The notes under the pieces were generated by a model that was not told the origin of the DNA, searched no databases, and saw only the letters and a list, made by a program, of their open reading frames with translations. A DNA stretch of 64,000 bases from Triplophysa rosa (Eukaryota > Chordata > Actinopteri > Cypriniformes > Nemacheilidae). Location: NCBI RefSeq assembly GCF_024868665.1, contig NC_079892.1, positions 10,304,251-10,368,250 of the forward strand, in the 5' to 3' direction. This document shows positions 44,741 to 57,250 of this stretch, piece after piece (position 1 is the stretch's first letter; each line of letters opens with the position of its first letter). The position numbers were made by a program, and so were the translations under genes.

Positions 44741-46930
44741 CTAAGTATGTGATCAGCACATGAACGTGTAGTTTATCTCTATTGTACATAAACAGTAACA
44801 TGATGACTTTACTGTGTGACTACATTCTAGTTAATATAAGTCTTGTTAATGTTGTTTGACTGTTCCTGCAGTTTTAAATGTATTGATTAATTCACAAAAA
44901 AAAGTATACATGATGTCACCGGTCATCAGATTTGAAATGTGATTTAAGCCCCTTTACTTTAATAAAACCGTTTGTATTATTATGTAACAGCAGAAACATT
45001 AGAACACCTGATAGCCTCTAATAAAGTGATATACCAGAGTCCATAAAACTCAATCCAATCTAAGGGATTTGCTTACCATCTCAATAAAATGACAATCATC
45101 CACTAAATCATTCAACACTTTTACAGATTAAATACCACAGTTGAGTGCATTTGATAATTGTGCCATTGATATCCACACAACAAAAAGTTGGAAAGTCTGT
45201 AGAAAACAGAAACACAAGCTCATACCTGTGCTGACGTCTGTGAACTTCACTTGAGAGGTGATTTTGATGGAGAATCAATAAAGGTTCATTCAAAGGTTCG
45301 TTCAGGAGAAGCGTTCATGCTTGCCCTCTGCGAAAGCATTCTTCTGCTTTAAGAACAGATAATGCATAATATCTCCTCGTAAGCAGGCAGGAATAATCTT
45401 TATGAGCGCAGATGGCTCTGGTCTTGTTAGGAGCTCATTCTAATTCCCCAAAACGCTTGTGGTCACCAGAGTTCTTCACAAAACCAGAGGCCCTAAGTTA
45501 TACAGCATTCAGCTGAAACCAAACTGTACGTCCTTTTTTTCTTACTAGTAAACACAAATTCAAAGAGCGTGGAACCCTACTTGGGTACTTATATATACAA
45601 TACAGTATGTATACAGTATGTGTTATACTGCAGCTATGTAGTTTTAACCTGAATGACAGAATCTAAATAGGTGAGAATATTTAATGCATGAAGACAAGCG
45701 GCTAAGTGGCCGAGGGTTTGCACATGATCCCTCCTCTCAGGAATGTGCTGAAACTCAATCCGTCATAAACTGGATCTCTATGCGCGGACATAACCCATAT
45801 AGCTAGCTGACCATAATTGACAAGGCAGGATTATGAACAAGAACATTATTAGGCGTTCTGTGCTGACAGTAGTGACACAGCCTACGAACTGCTTATCTTT
45901 TGAAGAGAATTGCAATACCGTGTATTGTATATATTTTTTAATAATTTTTGACTGTCTGTATATGTGTACACTGTAAAAAACAACCTATAGAATCTACTCA
46001 ATACAACTGAGGTAACAATTTGCACTCACTTTTTTTTAAAGGAGTATATTCTACCCCACATTTTTGAGTAAAGAGCACCTAAACTTATAAGCTATAACAA
46101 ACTAAATTAAATTGGGTAAATTTGACCTAATATATTATACAAGTAATTACTTAATAAAATTGGATAGTTTTTACCCTTTGACAGCAGGTATTGTTCATCC
46201 ACCTAATTATTATTAATAATAAAAAATCAATAGGAATAATTAAACTTTATATATTAATTATATTTAGGGAAGGTTGAATTTACCTAAATTAGGTTACACA
46301 AAACACAAAAGATTGAATCATTTACTTTTTATTGAGTAACAAATAACAAACATTTTCCACATGTAGTTGATTAACAATTCGTTTTCTAAATATTTGCTGT
46401 CACAACATTGGACATAACATACAGTTTATTTGTCAAACATGCACATGTGTATACTGTATATGTATGTTTATTTCTACCTTTTATTAATACATCTTTTTTA
46501 TTGTTTTCTATTGTTTTATTGTTTTTTGTGTAGCTGCTGTAAAACAATATAAATTGTAAAAAGTGCTATAGAAATAAACTTGACTAAAGTTCTGTTATAA
46601 ACCTCTGTAAATCCATTAACATTACTATTGTGTTTTGGGAAGAGTTTTTTTTTCAGAAGGGTACTTTTATAGTTTCCATTAAATCCAATGCAAGTCCCAT
46701 TATAACCATTAAATCCAATAGAATATCTGTGATGGTTTCTATTGTTTTTTTAGCAATTTTTTTAAAATTACGACATTTATTATATACAACTTTTTTTTAC
46801 TTGCATAGCAGTTGTGTGTTTGCTCATTTACTGTAGATGTCTGTTAGTTTGTCAGTGATTCAGTTCACGTTGTCACTGTCTAACTCTAACAGGTGTTTTC
46901 GACATTCCCCGAGCACGCGTATGTTGGTGT
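44741..46930. other. Intergenic, AT-rich
   Basis: No coding segment recognised. Positions 45968-46330 begin 'acactgtaaaaaacaacc' and are a probable decayed MITE related to 'ctgtaaaaaa'-ended elements such as that near 52.13 kb. 46500-46800 is low-complexity T-rich sequence. Confidence 0.45.
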
Positions 46931-46938
46931 GTTTCTCA

Positions 46939-46952
46939 CCACTAGAGGGCGC
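46939..46952 (+). promoter_or_regulatory. CTCF-like motif
   Basis: CCACTAGAGGGCGC matches the CTCF core CCASYAGRKGGCRS at every position, and sits in non-repetitive-looking sequence about 4.5 kb upstream of trpm1. The 8.13 kb motif has opposite orientation. Binding is not demonstrable from sequence. Confidence 0.45.
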
Positions 46953-47427
46953 TCGCACAGCACAGAATCTCATTACTGCCACAAAGTGGTGCCTTGAACT
47001 CGCATTTCCTGCTCTCTTTGTCTGGCTTTTTTCGTTGTTTTGCATAGGAAACAAGTTTTAGGTCAAACAGTCCTGTCTACCGACTACATGAATTTGCTTC
47101 CTGTGTAAACACCCCTCTCCTGTCGTAGCTGCTTGTCAACAGAAACTCCGGTGTGAGACAGGAGTCATATGAGTCATATATTTTTTTGAACAATTACATC
47201 AGGTATGATTTCTCAACGTCACAAGCACCTCTCCAGTGTATCTTTGTGTATATTTGTACTGTGTAGTCGAATTACAGTAGCTACGCATTGCAGAGATAAA
47301 TAATGCAGCAGGTGTCTGCGCTACCTGGAAGCTGACGGCCCCACCTGGTTACCATAGCAACAGACAACAACAGCAGCAGGCACAAAAGGTGCGTGTTCCC
47401 TCTCTTTAATCTGTACACATGTCTCTG

Positions 47428-47464
47428 CGTGTGCGTGTGTGTTTGTGTGCGTGCGTGCGTGTTT
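47428..47464. repeat. (GT)n-rich microsatellite
   Basis: An imperfect gtgtgcgtgtgtg run with interspersed gc steps. Confidence 0.8.
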
Positions 47465-47514
47465 GGATTGGGGGTGGCGTCATAACGTGATTGACACCAG
47501 CTTTGGGTCATGCA

Positions 47515-47996
47515 CAGTGTTGGGTGTAACTAGTTACTAAGTAATTAGTTACTGTAATTAAATTACTTTTCCTTTGAAAAAGTAAAGTAAAGGATTACTC
47601 TAATTTTTTCTGTAATTTAATTACAGTTACTTCTGATGTAATTAAACTAAATACTTTGTGTAATATTTGTGTGTGTAATAGTGGAATTGACATCAAAATT
47701 CCAAGTCTTACTTTAAAATCTGTGCTTTAATGTATAATTCTCACATCTGTAATACTTTGGGCAGCTAATAATACTACTTTATGTAGTTTAATATTATTTA
47801 TTTGAATTAATTAAAAGAGCCCTTTCATGTCCTTGAATCACTTAACTAATCAAGGTTGATATAGGATATAGAAAGTAATTAGTAATAAGTCTTTTTAATT
47901 AAGAGAGTAATTTGTACAGTAAACTAATTACACTGTTGAATATGTAATTAGTAACTAGTAGTTAATTACTTTTTCAGAGTAACTTGCCCAACACTG
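47515..47996. mobile_element. Non-autonomous hAT-like element, reverse copy of the 17.4 kb element
   Basis: It begins 'cagtgttgggtgtaactag' and ends 'aacttgcccaacactg'. The 8-bp flanks gtcatgca (47507-47514) and gtcacgca (47997-48004) differ at one base, as expected for an older insertion. The interior is the reverse complement of the 17441-17932 element. No open frame. Confidence 0.85.
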
Positions 47997-48004
47997 GTCA
48001 CGCA

Positions 48005-49490
48005 CACTTGAAAGTCTTCTGAAACAACGGTCTCAAAGAGAATCCGTGCAGGAGACAGGCAGGTGGAACCATTCAAGTCTGCATCTGGTTGTTTTTTTCA
48101 GGAGGTCATTCAAAATGAATGTAAACCCGCGAGGAGGAGACACAGGCTGGACGGACAGCGGAGAGAAAGAAAAAACGTGACACAGAGCTGATATCGGGGC
48201 ATGTCAAGACATGTTTCAAAATCTCCGAACAGTAGAAAAAGAGGGCTTTGGTGAACCTGCGACTCTTGTTTAACAAGTCAGTCTTGTATACAGCAGGCTG
48301 TACCAGATATGAGGGGAATCTTAAGACTTTACAATCTGTACATCAAGTTCATAGCCTACTTATTAACTTATGTCAACCTCATTCAAAACTTGCCTGGTGT
48401 AAAAACAAGCACACAATGAACAATTGACCGTTTTAAGCGACAGACATAACAATGTCACAGTATCTCGTGCCGAGAGGGGACACACCCCATTATTAGCACA
48501 TTACTCTGTAATGCATACTTTCAGTATGACAGCATCACAGGAACGTGTCTCTCCTAATAACCCAACACCTTCAGGTAAACATCACTCACAGCTGGTGAAA
48601 TGGAGGCCAGTGGCCTCTGGTTGGCTTTCTTGCGTTCTTGGAATGGCAGTGCTTTGCATAGAGTTGAACGTCAGACACCGAAAGCATTTACATAGACTAG
48701 ATGAATTTGTAAGACTTGATATGTAAGCTATTGTGGGATTAAATGTGTCTGTAATATTTGAACATGTAAAATAACTCATGCCCTCATGTCCTAAAACACA
48801 TTATGCAGTATTTCTTTCATTACCATTTCTTTCAATTTCCCTATTAATTTTATCCGAAATTTTATTCTGACATGCGGTTGTGGAATGTCAATGGATCTGT
48901 ACTGTTGTTTGTGGTGTGCAATTGCGTTTCTCAGGACATGTGGAAAGCATAAACATGCGCCAGTTGTAATGTTGTCAGGGCACATTGAGACTGAAGCGAT
49001 AGAGAGAATTTAGAGAGAATGAGGTGGTGTTAATGTTTCGTCAAACCTTTGTGTTGAATGATGCAGAACAGAGTTCACTGCACCACACATGTGAAATACA
49101 AGACTTTCCCCTCAAACAAAACTGATAAATGAAATGCGTAAGTGCTTTTAATGTGCTTGGGGAGTTTTCACATTCTTACGATGGGGCACAGCCATCATGC
49201 TTTTCAGCTTCTAACGGCACAAAAAAATGCATGTGCAGTGCCCAAGAACTGGCTTGAATGTGTTGATACATTTCAATCTGATTTCACATAAAAATCCATT
49301 TTACGATTTGACAAATTTGTACAATGTGAATCGCACAATAATGTATGATTTTGAGAAGAAAACAAGAATCAAGTCCCACCCCTTAACGTCACTGGGGCGA
49401 AAGAATCTTATGAATGAGATCTTATAAATTAATTAAAATAGTTTTTGTCATCATAAATTAATTAAAATTGTCATCAGACGTGTTGCTAGT
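48005..49490. other. Intergenic, no gene recognised
   Basis: Short unrelated open frames on both strands, no domain signatures and no RNA-like structure noticed. Confidence 0.5.
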
Positions 49491-49499
49491 CAGAAATAG

Positions 49500-49629
49500 C
49501 CAGGGGAGGAGCATTGTTCTAGAGAGCATTTTATTGGTCAAAATAACCAAGGGGGAGAGGTGGAGTGAGCCGTTGGTTGCAATTCGCAACCCCACCGCAA
49601 GATGTCGCTAAATACACTGGACCTTTAAT
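49500..49629. repeat. End fragment of the 'aaggtccagtgta' element
   Basis: 'gagccgttggttgcaattcg' to 'acactggacctttaa' matches the right part of the 55.6-56.04 kb copy. Confidence 0.6.
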
Positions 49630-50234
49630 TTACTGCACAACATTATTTAGTCAAAGTTTAGGTGTACATTGCCATATGGATGATCTTAAAGCCAACAAAC
49701 ATGAACTAACACTATAAACACCAATTCTGATTTTAGATAACTAGTTGTTCATAAAAAAGTAATTATTGCCAGTTTTGACCAAATTCAATGCAAATTATTT
49801 TCCTTAGCTTTGTGTGTTTCTGTGTTTTAAGTGGGAGGACTGCTGTTTCAGAGGACATAAAAAAGTGGTTATGTTGACTGGCTTGCAACTCAGCAAGCCC
49901 TAACAAAATCAGTAAAACACAACAATAATGAGGATCACAGCTTGTTTCCTGTGTGGAATTGTGGGGGTTGGGGTGGGTGGGGAACACGAGAGAGAGAAGA
50001 CCGAGGTGTCATATCACTCTCGTGAGAGGCGTACCATAATTACACAGGATGTTTTTTGTAAACGTGAGTTTTCGTGCTGTTAGCTACTGGTGTTTTCATG
50101 ATTCTTTTTTAGAACCATCTTAAATCTTTAATACGTTCTTATATGTCAAATCATTTATTGATCATTTATTGTAAGTCACTCCAATGATTTTGAATTATGA
50201 TGATGTCACTACATTTACATTTTTGTCAGATGTT

Positions 50235-50345
50235 TTTTATCCAGATCTTTCTCTGTGTTCATCAGAACAAAGACATTTATACAGATTTTGAACAACTCCA
50301 GAGTGAGTAAATGAAGACGGAACTTTCCATTCTGGGTTCCTTTAA
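50235..50345. mobile_element. Half-copy of the 'agttcacccaaaaatgaaaa' family
   Basis: 'ctctgtgttcatcagaacaa' followed by 'gagtgagtaaatgaagac' is the right arm of the family; the left arm is missing. Confidence 0.5.
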
Positions 50346-50774
50346 TATTTTCTATATTTTTCATTATTCATAAATATCCATAAAGAACATTTTTACTGAT
50401 CAGTTGAACAAAACATAATTTTTAACTTCTCATATACATTAAAACCTAAACATCTACATTTTTTGAGAAAATAATGAGGGGTTCTTGCCCATGCCAAGCT
50501 TTCCCCTGCAATGTTTGGGTTCTGGATGGCTGCCAGGGCTATGTGGTGGGGTTGCTATGCAGTTGCTAGGTTGTTGTGGGTAGCTGCTTACTGGTTCAAA
50601 CCAAAAACGCCCTCAATGACCAAAAACGTCTCAATGATATTTTGACTTCTTTAATGACTTGGTCGCTTTTTAATGTAAGGCCATGTGTTTCTGCGCTATA
50701 GTTTTATAGTCCACCAGGCAAAAATCTTATATCTGATTGTTTAGAAAACATTCTTCATGTTATGCACTGAATTT

Positions 50775-50930
50775 TATACTTTAGATTAGGCAGACACTTT
50801 AATCCAAAAGCAATTTACACTGCATTTCAATATGTTGTCCAGTAATGCATTTTCTGGGAGTCAAACCCATGATCATGGCAATGCTAGCGCCCGTGCTCTT
50901 CTATGAACACCTGACACTTGGTTTAGTGTT
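50775..50930 (-). repeat. Decayed tRNA-derived SINE, minus strand
   Basis: The tail 'aggcagacactttaatccaa' is followed by an inverted tRNA-like head (gggagtcaaacccatgatcatggcaatgctagcgcc). Confidence 0.55.
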
Positions 50931-51059
50931 TGTATAGCTCTCTAACACAAGCACAGGTAGCACTTTCCGACCTTTCGCCTTGAAGGTTGAACCATCCAAA
51001 CCGAGCAGGTGTTCTTCGTGAAACTAATATATAGGTGGTGTCCCATTCTTTTGCTGCTT

Positions 51060-51520
51060 CAAAGGTGCAAAGCTTCCCATATATCCCCCATACCACATGT
51101 CCCAGATTGGGTAGGGGGTGGTGGCACGCATCTGAGGGGCTTTAGAGGAGGGGCCGCCCAGCCGTCTGTCTGTGGTTCTTGGGAAAAAGGGAGTGTGTCC
51201 TCGAAACCATGCGTTGGAGCAGAGGCAGCCTCGTGGGCCTGCACTCCCACCTCCCTTTCAATCCCCCTCTTCTGCCTGGGAGTCCATGTTCAGGGTGGAC
51301 TCCCATGCAAACAGTTCTCAGAAATCCTCCCGGGGGGTTAGGGCATTCCACGAAATCCCCAACTTTGAGTTCTGTGTAAGAGGTGAGAGGGAACCCTGCC
51401 GAGCCATGCGTTTGTATGACCAATTCCTTTTCTTACTTAAAGAACAAAGTTGGAGAAAAGGTCGCGCCCCCAAACAGGACACACGGGTAAACGAAAGGAA
51501 AATCACTCTGAAAAGGCTTC
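51060..51520. other. GC-rich block of unknown nature
   Basis: About 450 bp markedly richer in G and C than its surroundings, with overlapping open frames on both strands (110 and 132 aa on plus, 93 and 63 aa on minus). It includes an inverted pair 'gggagtcca' / 'tggactccc' at about 51280-51304. No frame shows a known domain or Ser/Leu pattern typical of a protein family. It may be a repeat with a high-GC ancestry. Confidence 0.35.
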
Positions 51521-51799
51521 CTCTTGCTCACCAGATGGAATTGATGGTTAGTGATGGATTTGATGGTTAGTGAGTTGTGGATGACCATAAATTCTGAACG
51601 GGGGCACCCTGCTTGACCCTAAGAGATAATCGTGTAAACGTTGTGATGTCATAGTTTACTTGGCTATTAACCTAGAAGTCATTCAAGACATGTCACCAGT
51701 CAAAACTCAGTCCAATTTTTAAAAAGGTTGCTTCTCTGCTTGGTGTGAAGGTTTAAGTTAAGCCTCTATTTTCCTTCATTTGAGTCCTCCATGTTCACT

Positions 51800-52135
51800 A
51801 TAAGATGTTTCACGTATTTTTGAAATACGATAAAAAAAGTCAAATAACAGAAAAAGACAAACAATTTTCTTGCAAATTTACAAGAAAAACATGCAAATTT
51901 ACGTGAAAAACTGTTATTTTAACGTATTTCACCGTAAAAAACACGAACATTTTCTGGCAGCCCAGGTTTTTTACGGTGAAATACGTTTAAAAAACGTCAA
52001 ATAAAAGAAAAAATCTGCAAATTTAAAAGAAAAAGATGTCATTTTATATGAAAAAAACTATTGTACTGTGTTTTTCTGGTGCCCCAGCTGCCAGAAAATT
52101 AAAAAAAATGTTACTGGATTTTTTACAGTGTTGTT
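51800..52135. mobile_element. Probable MITE with 'ctgtaaaaaa' end and internal hairpins
   Basis: It contains 'atttcaccgtaaaaaacacg' and its near complement 'ttttttacggtgaaatacg' around a centre near 51940. The right end 'ggattttttacagtg' resembles the 45.97 kb element. AT-rich, non-coding. Confidence 0.5.
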
Positions 52136-53895
52136 CGATTCAATGCTAACTAATTCCCAAGGTTCGATTGAGGATAAGATGCCTTCCAAAATGGGAGGAA
52201 AAGCCTCTGAGGCCACTCATCTCCAAGTCAGCTGTGTAAACTTCTAGTATCAAACTAACGTCTACAGTCATGAAACCAGATGCTTGATCCTAAATGAAAT
52301 ACATTGTTGTCATGTCTTTTCTCCTGTTTATTCCTAAGGCCTCGTACGAAAGAGCCTGTGGGAAAAAACAACTCTCACATGCTCTGGTAAATATCTCACA
52401 GAGTTCACGCCAGTGTACAAGCTTGATGTTTGTTTCTCCGGCAGACTTCTAAGAGGAACAACGAAACTGCAGTATGGGCCACTTCCAAGACTGCAAGACA
52501 ACAAGTGTAAAAATAGACGTGGAGAAACAGTACGCTGTCTGCTCCTCACGAGAGAGACATATGGTACGACTACATGCCTACTTTGCACGAGCGTAAACCA
52601 AACAACATAACTTTATTTATGGTAAGACAAACCCTCATCACCAATCAGGATGGGAGGAACGTTTAAACAACAAGCGTTTTAAAGTCCGAATTATATAAAT
52701 GAATGTCAACAAGAGAATATAATCACAAGAGATCTTCATCAGTCTTTGTTTTGGCTTGACTGGCTCGTGAAGTAAAAGCCAACTCCATTGGAGACTATTG
52801 TGGACAGTCAATATTTGTTTCACCAAGCCATCTGCATTATCCAAATGAAGCTTTCCTAATCATTTCTGACTCGGCAGAATGAATCCATCGCTCAGCACAT
52901 CTCAAAGCCCCATAAATATTACAGAACTGTAATCCCATCGAGGAACAATACCTTTGAACATTGTAAATGCCATACGAAATCATCAATAGAAAGGCTTCGC
53001 TAGCTGAGCCAAACATCCTATTTGCTAAGTGGGGGTTGATGAATGTAGGTCAGTGTGTTGAGTATGTAAACCGCATAACTCGATTTCAGGCTGATTTGCG
53101 GTGAACCTCGGTACCATTTGGTAGATTACTTTGCATGTTAAAAGAACAAATTACAAAAGCAGTGACATTCGAGGTGTTTTTGAAATACACCCACGCTGAT
53201 TTGTTTCGCAGCTTTATATGTCCTGTTTTTTGACAACGACGTGACATACGGTCGAATTTTAAAGGCTGATGGGAACAGATTGCGATTGCAGACAAACGCA
53301 AGTAATTGTGGGCCAGAGATGCAAAACAAATATGCCTGCCATCAAGATGGATGCAGGAGGGTTATTATCTGGTTCTGAACAGAGCGTTTGGGTGGAGGAG
53401 ACTGAGAAGACAACAGCTGTTTATCGTGGGAGCACCGGCTCAACTGCGCAGCAGTTGAGATGTAACGATAAGCAATGAGCGACGCAGAAAAAAGCAAACA
53501 AACGTGCCCAGCAGATTTCTAGACGTTTCGGCGATTCTAAGATTGATATAAATGATTTATCCCTGCACACCATTATTTTTTTAATTCATTCAATCTTTAA
53601 TCAGAAACGTTAAGCTCCTCTCCCCTCTCAACAACAACTCTTCACCACATGACGTCACCAACAAAAAAGAGGTAGGACTATACTGACTGTCCAATGGCCA
53701 TGCATTTTTAGCCCTCCCCTGCAGGCCCATCTTACAACAAACCAATCAAAAAGGGAAGGGTAAAATAAAGCCCCACCCTACATTTTTTTCTAATTTCAGA
53801 AGCCGTTTCACTCGGATACACGTCACGATACGAAAAAGAAATCAATCAGAAATTCCGTTTGGTGACTTTAAAGACATTTTGTGTTTAAAGGTTTT
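52136..53895. other. Intergenic, no gene recognised
   Basis: Several short ORFs without domain character. 53640-53830 resembles a transposon edge but boundaries are unclear. Confidence 0.45.
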
Positions 53896-54064
53896 TAAAG
53901 GGGTGTTCAAGTCCATTTGGGCTGATATTGTTTCATTATCAGCGTTCTTTAAAATATCTTCTTTTGTGTTCTCCAGCAGAAAGAAAGTCATACACGTTTA
54001 GAAAGACACGAGGGTAAGTAAATGATAAAACAAATTTTTTCTTTTTGGGTGAACTATCCCTTAA
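53896..54064. mobile_element. Truncated near-palindromic MITE
   Basis: The inner segment 'aaaatatcttcttttgtgtt' and right end 'gggtgaactatcccttaag' belong to the family. The left arm is replaced by unrelated sequence. Confidence 0.55.
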
Positions 54065-54104
54065 GTTTTTTTATAAACGTAACATTAAGCATAAACTACT
54101 GAAA

Positions 54105-54232
54105 TGGACAAGACATTTACATTTATGCATTGCATTATACATTTGTTTCTGACTATATGCAATCCCCTGGGATCGAACCCATGACCTTGGCATTGCTAGT
54201 GCCATGCTCTAACCAATGAGCTACAGGTAAGC
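54105..54232 (-). repeat. tRNA-derived SINE, minus strand
   Basis: Reading the minus strand from 54232: 'tagctcattggttagagca' (A box), then 'gggttcgatccc' (B box), then a short body and the tail. This is a tRNA-Ala-like head; it lacks a full cloverleaf, so it is not a working tRNA gene. Confidence 0.75.
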
Positions 54233-55597
54233 CATGTCCACCTCAAATCCCCAGACTTCTTTCTGCTTTTCAAAATCACAGTCAGCATAAACAGGATTTT
54301 GAGATTTTCTCATACAAGCTACTGATTGGCCCAAAGTGGCATGAGAAAGCCCCTCTAAAACCTGCCCCCATTAGCAGCCATTTAATCTAGCTGATGATAG
54401 CTGTCTTGCTTTGTATTTATGGGGCCTTATCTGTGGATGTATTAGTTAGGATCTGAAGCACAGATGGTGTGTGAGAGCTGTGAGGGGGGGTCATAAAAAA
54501 CGGGCAGGAAATGTAGTAATTGGCAACGCTTCAACAGAGTGGACAGAATTTATCTGCTCGACTCGACTACGGTCAAAGGCTAAATGAGATTAGTGAGTGC
54601 CATGTGCTATCTGTTAATGGAAATTTCAATATATCTAAGTGTAGTCATTTAGCCAACCCCAAATTTTGCATTCAGGTTTTTAAAATGCAAAATGAAACAA
54701 CACAACCCCACCTTTTCTTAAATCGTTATTAACCACCTTAACGGCAGGCGTGTTTTCATTGTTCTCAAATATTTGACCCACTTTCGCAACCGAACATTGT
54801 GTTCTTTTCGAAGAACCTGGTGGAGAACAAGCAACAGCATACTTTAAAAAGAGGAATTCCCAGTGACAACATTTATCCAGTGTCTGGTTGCTACACAACA
54901 TAAAAAGAGAAACAAGAAATTTCAAATATTATTTACTCAGCAAATGTCTTCTGTTATATTGTAACTTATCTTTAAGCGTTCTTGCATCAGAATTGCTAAA
55001 ACAACCGATACTACAACTATTACTTATACTTTGGCTTAAGGAACAACTTTTGAACAACCCTTAACATTAAATCACCCTAAACATTAAACATTTGGGCTAC
55101 ATGAATGATATCTCAAACTATGCAGGTTGTTAGGGAGAGGTTTGCTATTACTTTTTAGTTATCAGACTGGTGACATGCAAACGTTTTACATAATATACTA
55201 AAGTTTACTGTGTTACTACAGTAAACAAAGATATAAGCCAGATCTTTGAACCATAATTTAGAGTCTCAAGCTGGTAAAAAACACCCAGAACACCCAAGCA
55301 ACTATCTAGCAATGACTTAGCAACCATCCAGAACACCCTAGCAACAGCAAAACAAGTCTGGTCCACCTATAACACGAGTTTTGCACAGAAAAGTACAGGT
55401 AACATTTTTTTTAAATGTATAGAAATCAAGTTGTCAGACTTTTAAATACTTTTGCTTAAGGACAAGAACCGAATGCAATTTCCATAAAATATATATATAT
55501 ATACAATATATATATATATATTCTAAGCCATATTTAATGAAACCCTACACATCTGTCAGAGATAAAAGTCAGAACAACTGATTCTGTTCACCAGCCA
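54233..55597. other. Intergenic, repeat traces only
   Basis: Positions 55280-55350 carry 'acacccaagcaactatctag' / 'acaccctagcaacagc', a motif also present in reverse near 50530-50590 ('gttgctatgcagttgctagg'). An (at)n run lies at 55488-55520. No gene seen. Confidence 0.45.
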
Positions 55598-55599
55598 CA

Positions 55600-56044
55600 T
55601 TTTTTTGGAGGATCTATTGACATAATTGCAATATAATATACGTACATAACTATGTGTTCAGAGGTGTATTAAGACCATACATAATGAAGTGTTATGTTTT
55701 TATTACCTTAGAATGAGCTATTTCTATCTACAGACACCGCGGGTCCCCTTGCATGGAATTCACCATGTTGTTTCTACAGTAGCCCTAAACGGACAAATTG
55801 CTACAGAGCGCTTTCGTAAATACATTATCTCCTTCAGGAAAGAAGCAAAGACGTTTTCGACATCTTAGTTCTGTGTCAGCCACCATAGTGCTTCGAAGAG
55901 AAGGGGTGAGTGGTGGAATGAGCCATTGGTTGCAATTCACAACTTCACATTTAGTCATTTAGCAGACGCTTTTATCCAAAGCGACTTACAGATGAGGGAA
56001 ACTTCACCGCTTGATACTGCTTAATTTCATACACTGGACCTTTA
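55600..56044. mobile_element. Inverted-end repeat, copy B, with nested SINE tail
   Basis: It is the reverse complement of the 25244-25610 element: shared 'ggaggatctattgacat', 'gggtcccc', 'catggaattcaccatgttgt' and 'acactggacctttaa'. A SINE-type tail ('tttagcagacgcttttatcc') interrupts it at about 55950-56000, so the SINE inserted later. Confidence 0.65.
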
Positions 56045-56841
56045 AAATGACTTGCTTTGATCACAAAATGTTGTCTCCTGCATATAACAACACGTTCAGC
56101 TACCATCCCAAAGCTATCTACTGACAGCACACAGCGCGGCCTCCACGGGTAATAAAATGTCAGACCTATAGGCGGAGTCCTCACTTTTTATGACTCAAAA
56201 TGTTCATCATTCACTTGTCAGTCCTGTTCTATCTGTCTGGGTCTGTTTCAGAGGAAGTAAACTGCATCCGTGGGGGCTGGTGTCTCACTGGTAATTTTAA
56301 ATGGGTGTGTTTGGGTTGTGTTGTAATTTGCATGGTGCCTGGCGTCTGGGTAAGACTCTGACTGAAACTGGAGTCAGTGATGTTGGTCCCTCGGTCGTGT
56401 AATTGCTGGTTTTCTCGAGGTTTCTTTAGGTAGACGTGGTGTTTGTGGAGAAACGAAAGACCTGTTGTACTCCAGTTTACACAGCGGTAGCAAACATTGG
56501 ATGCAAATTTAATGGATTATTAAGAAATACTCTCTTTGACAGACTAAAGGCTAAATTGTGCAGTTAACCTCAAATAAACCATTGTGAAATAAATAGCAAA
56601 TATTTCAACACCATTACATTTCATATTGCTCATATATCTTTTTGTGTTGGACCAGGTGTTGGATCACTATTTGGCCTACAGCTTCAAACCTTCTTGCTAT
56701 AGATTCATACAACTTTTTGTTGCCTCCAGTGCAATGCTGTCCCATCAAAATATTTTCCAAGTTGGATTACTAAACCTTTCTTCTCATAATCATGAAGACT
56801 TTCGCTCTTGAAACACCAAACAGACTGTTTCGTCTGACTTT

Positions 56842-57250
56842 TAAAGGGATACTCTAATCAAAATGGAAATTCTGTCATCGTTTACTCACCCTCAAGTTGT
56901 TCCAAACCTTTGTTCTGATCAACACAAAGAAATATACTTCGAAAAATGTTAGCGACTGATATTTCTGGGACCTCATTGACTATCATAGTAGGAAACATTA
57001 TTGTATCTTTTTTTTGTTCTGTTGAACACAAAATGAGATACAGTATGTTAAAGAATTTAGGAAAGCAAACAGTTCTGGGGCACCTTTGACATTGTCATTT
57101 TTCCTACTATGGTAGTCAATGATGTCCCAGAATTTTTTCCAAATATCTTTCTGTGTTCATCAGAAGAAGAAATGTATACAGATTTGGAAACACATGAGGG
57201 TGAGTAAATGATGACAGAATTTTCATTTTTTGGGTGGAGTATCCCTTTAA
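56842..57250. mobile_element. Near-palindromic MITE with TTAA at both ends
   Basis: The ends 'ttttaaagggatactc' and 'gagtatccctttaag' are exact inverted matches bounded by TTAA. Inner arms repeat the 'ctatcatagtagga' / 'tcctactatggtag' pair. TTAA at both ends fits piggyBac- or Kolobok-type target sites. Confidence 0.75.
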
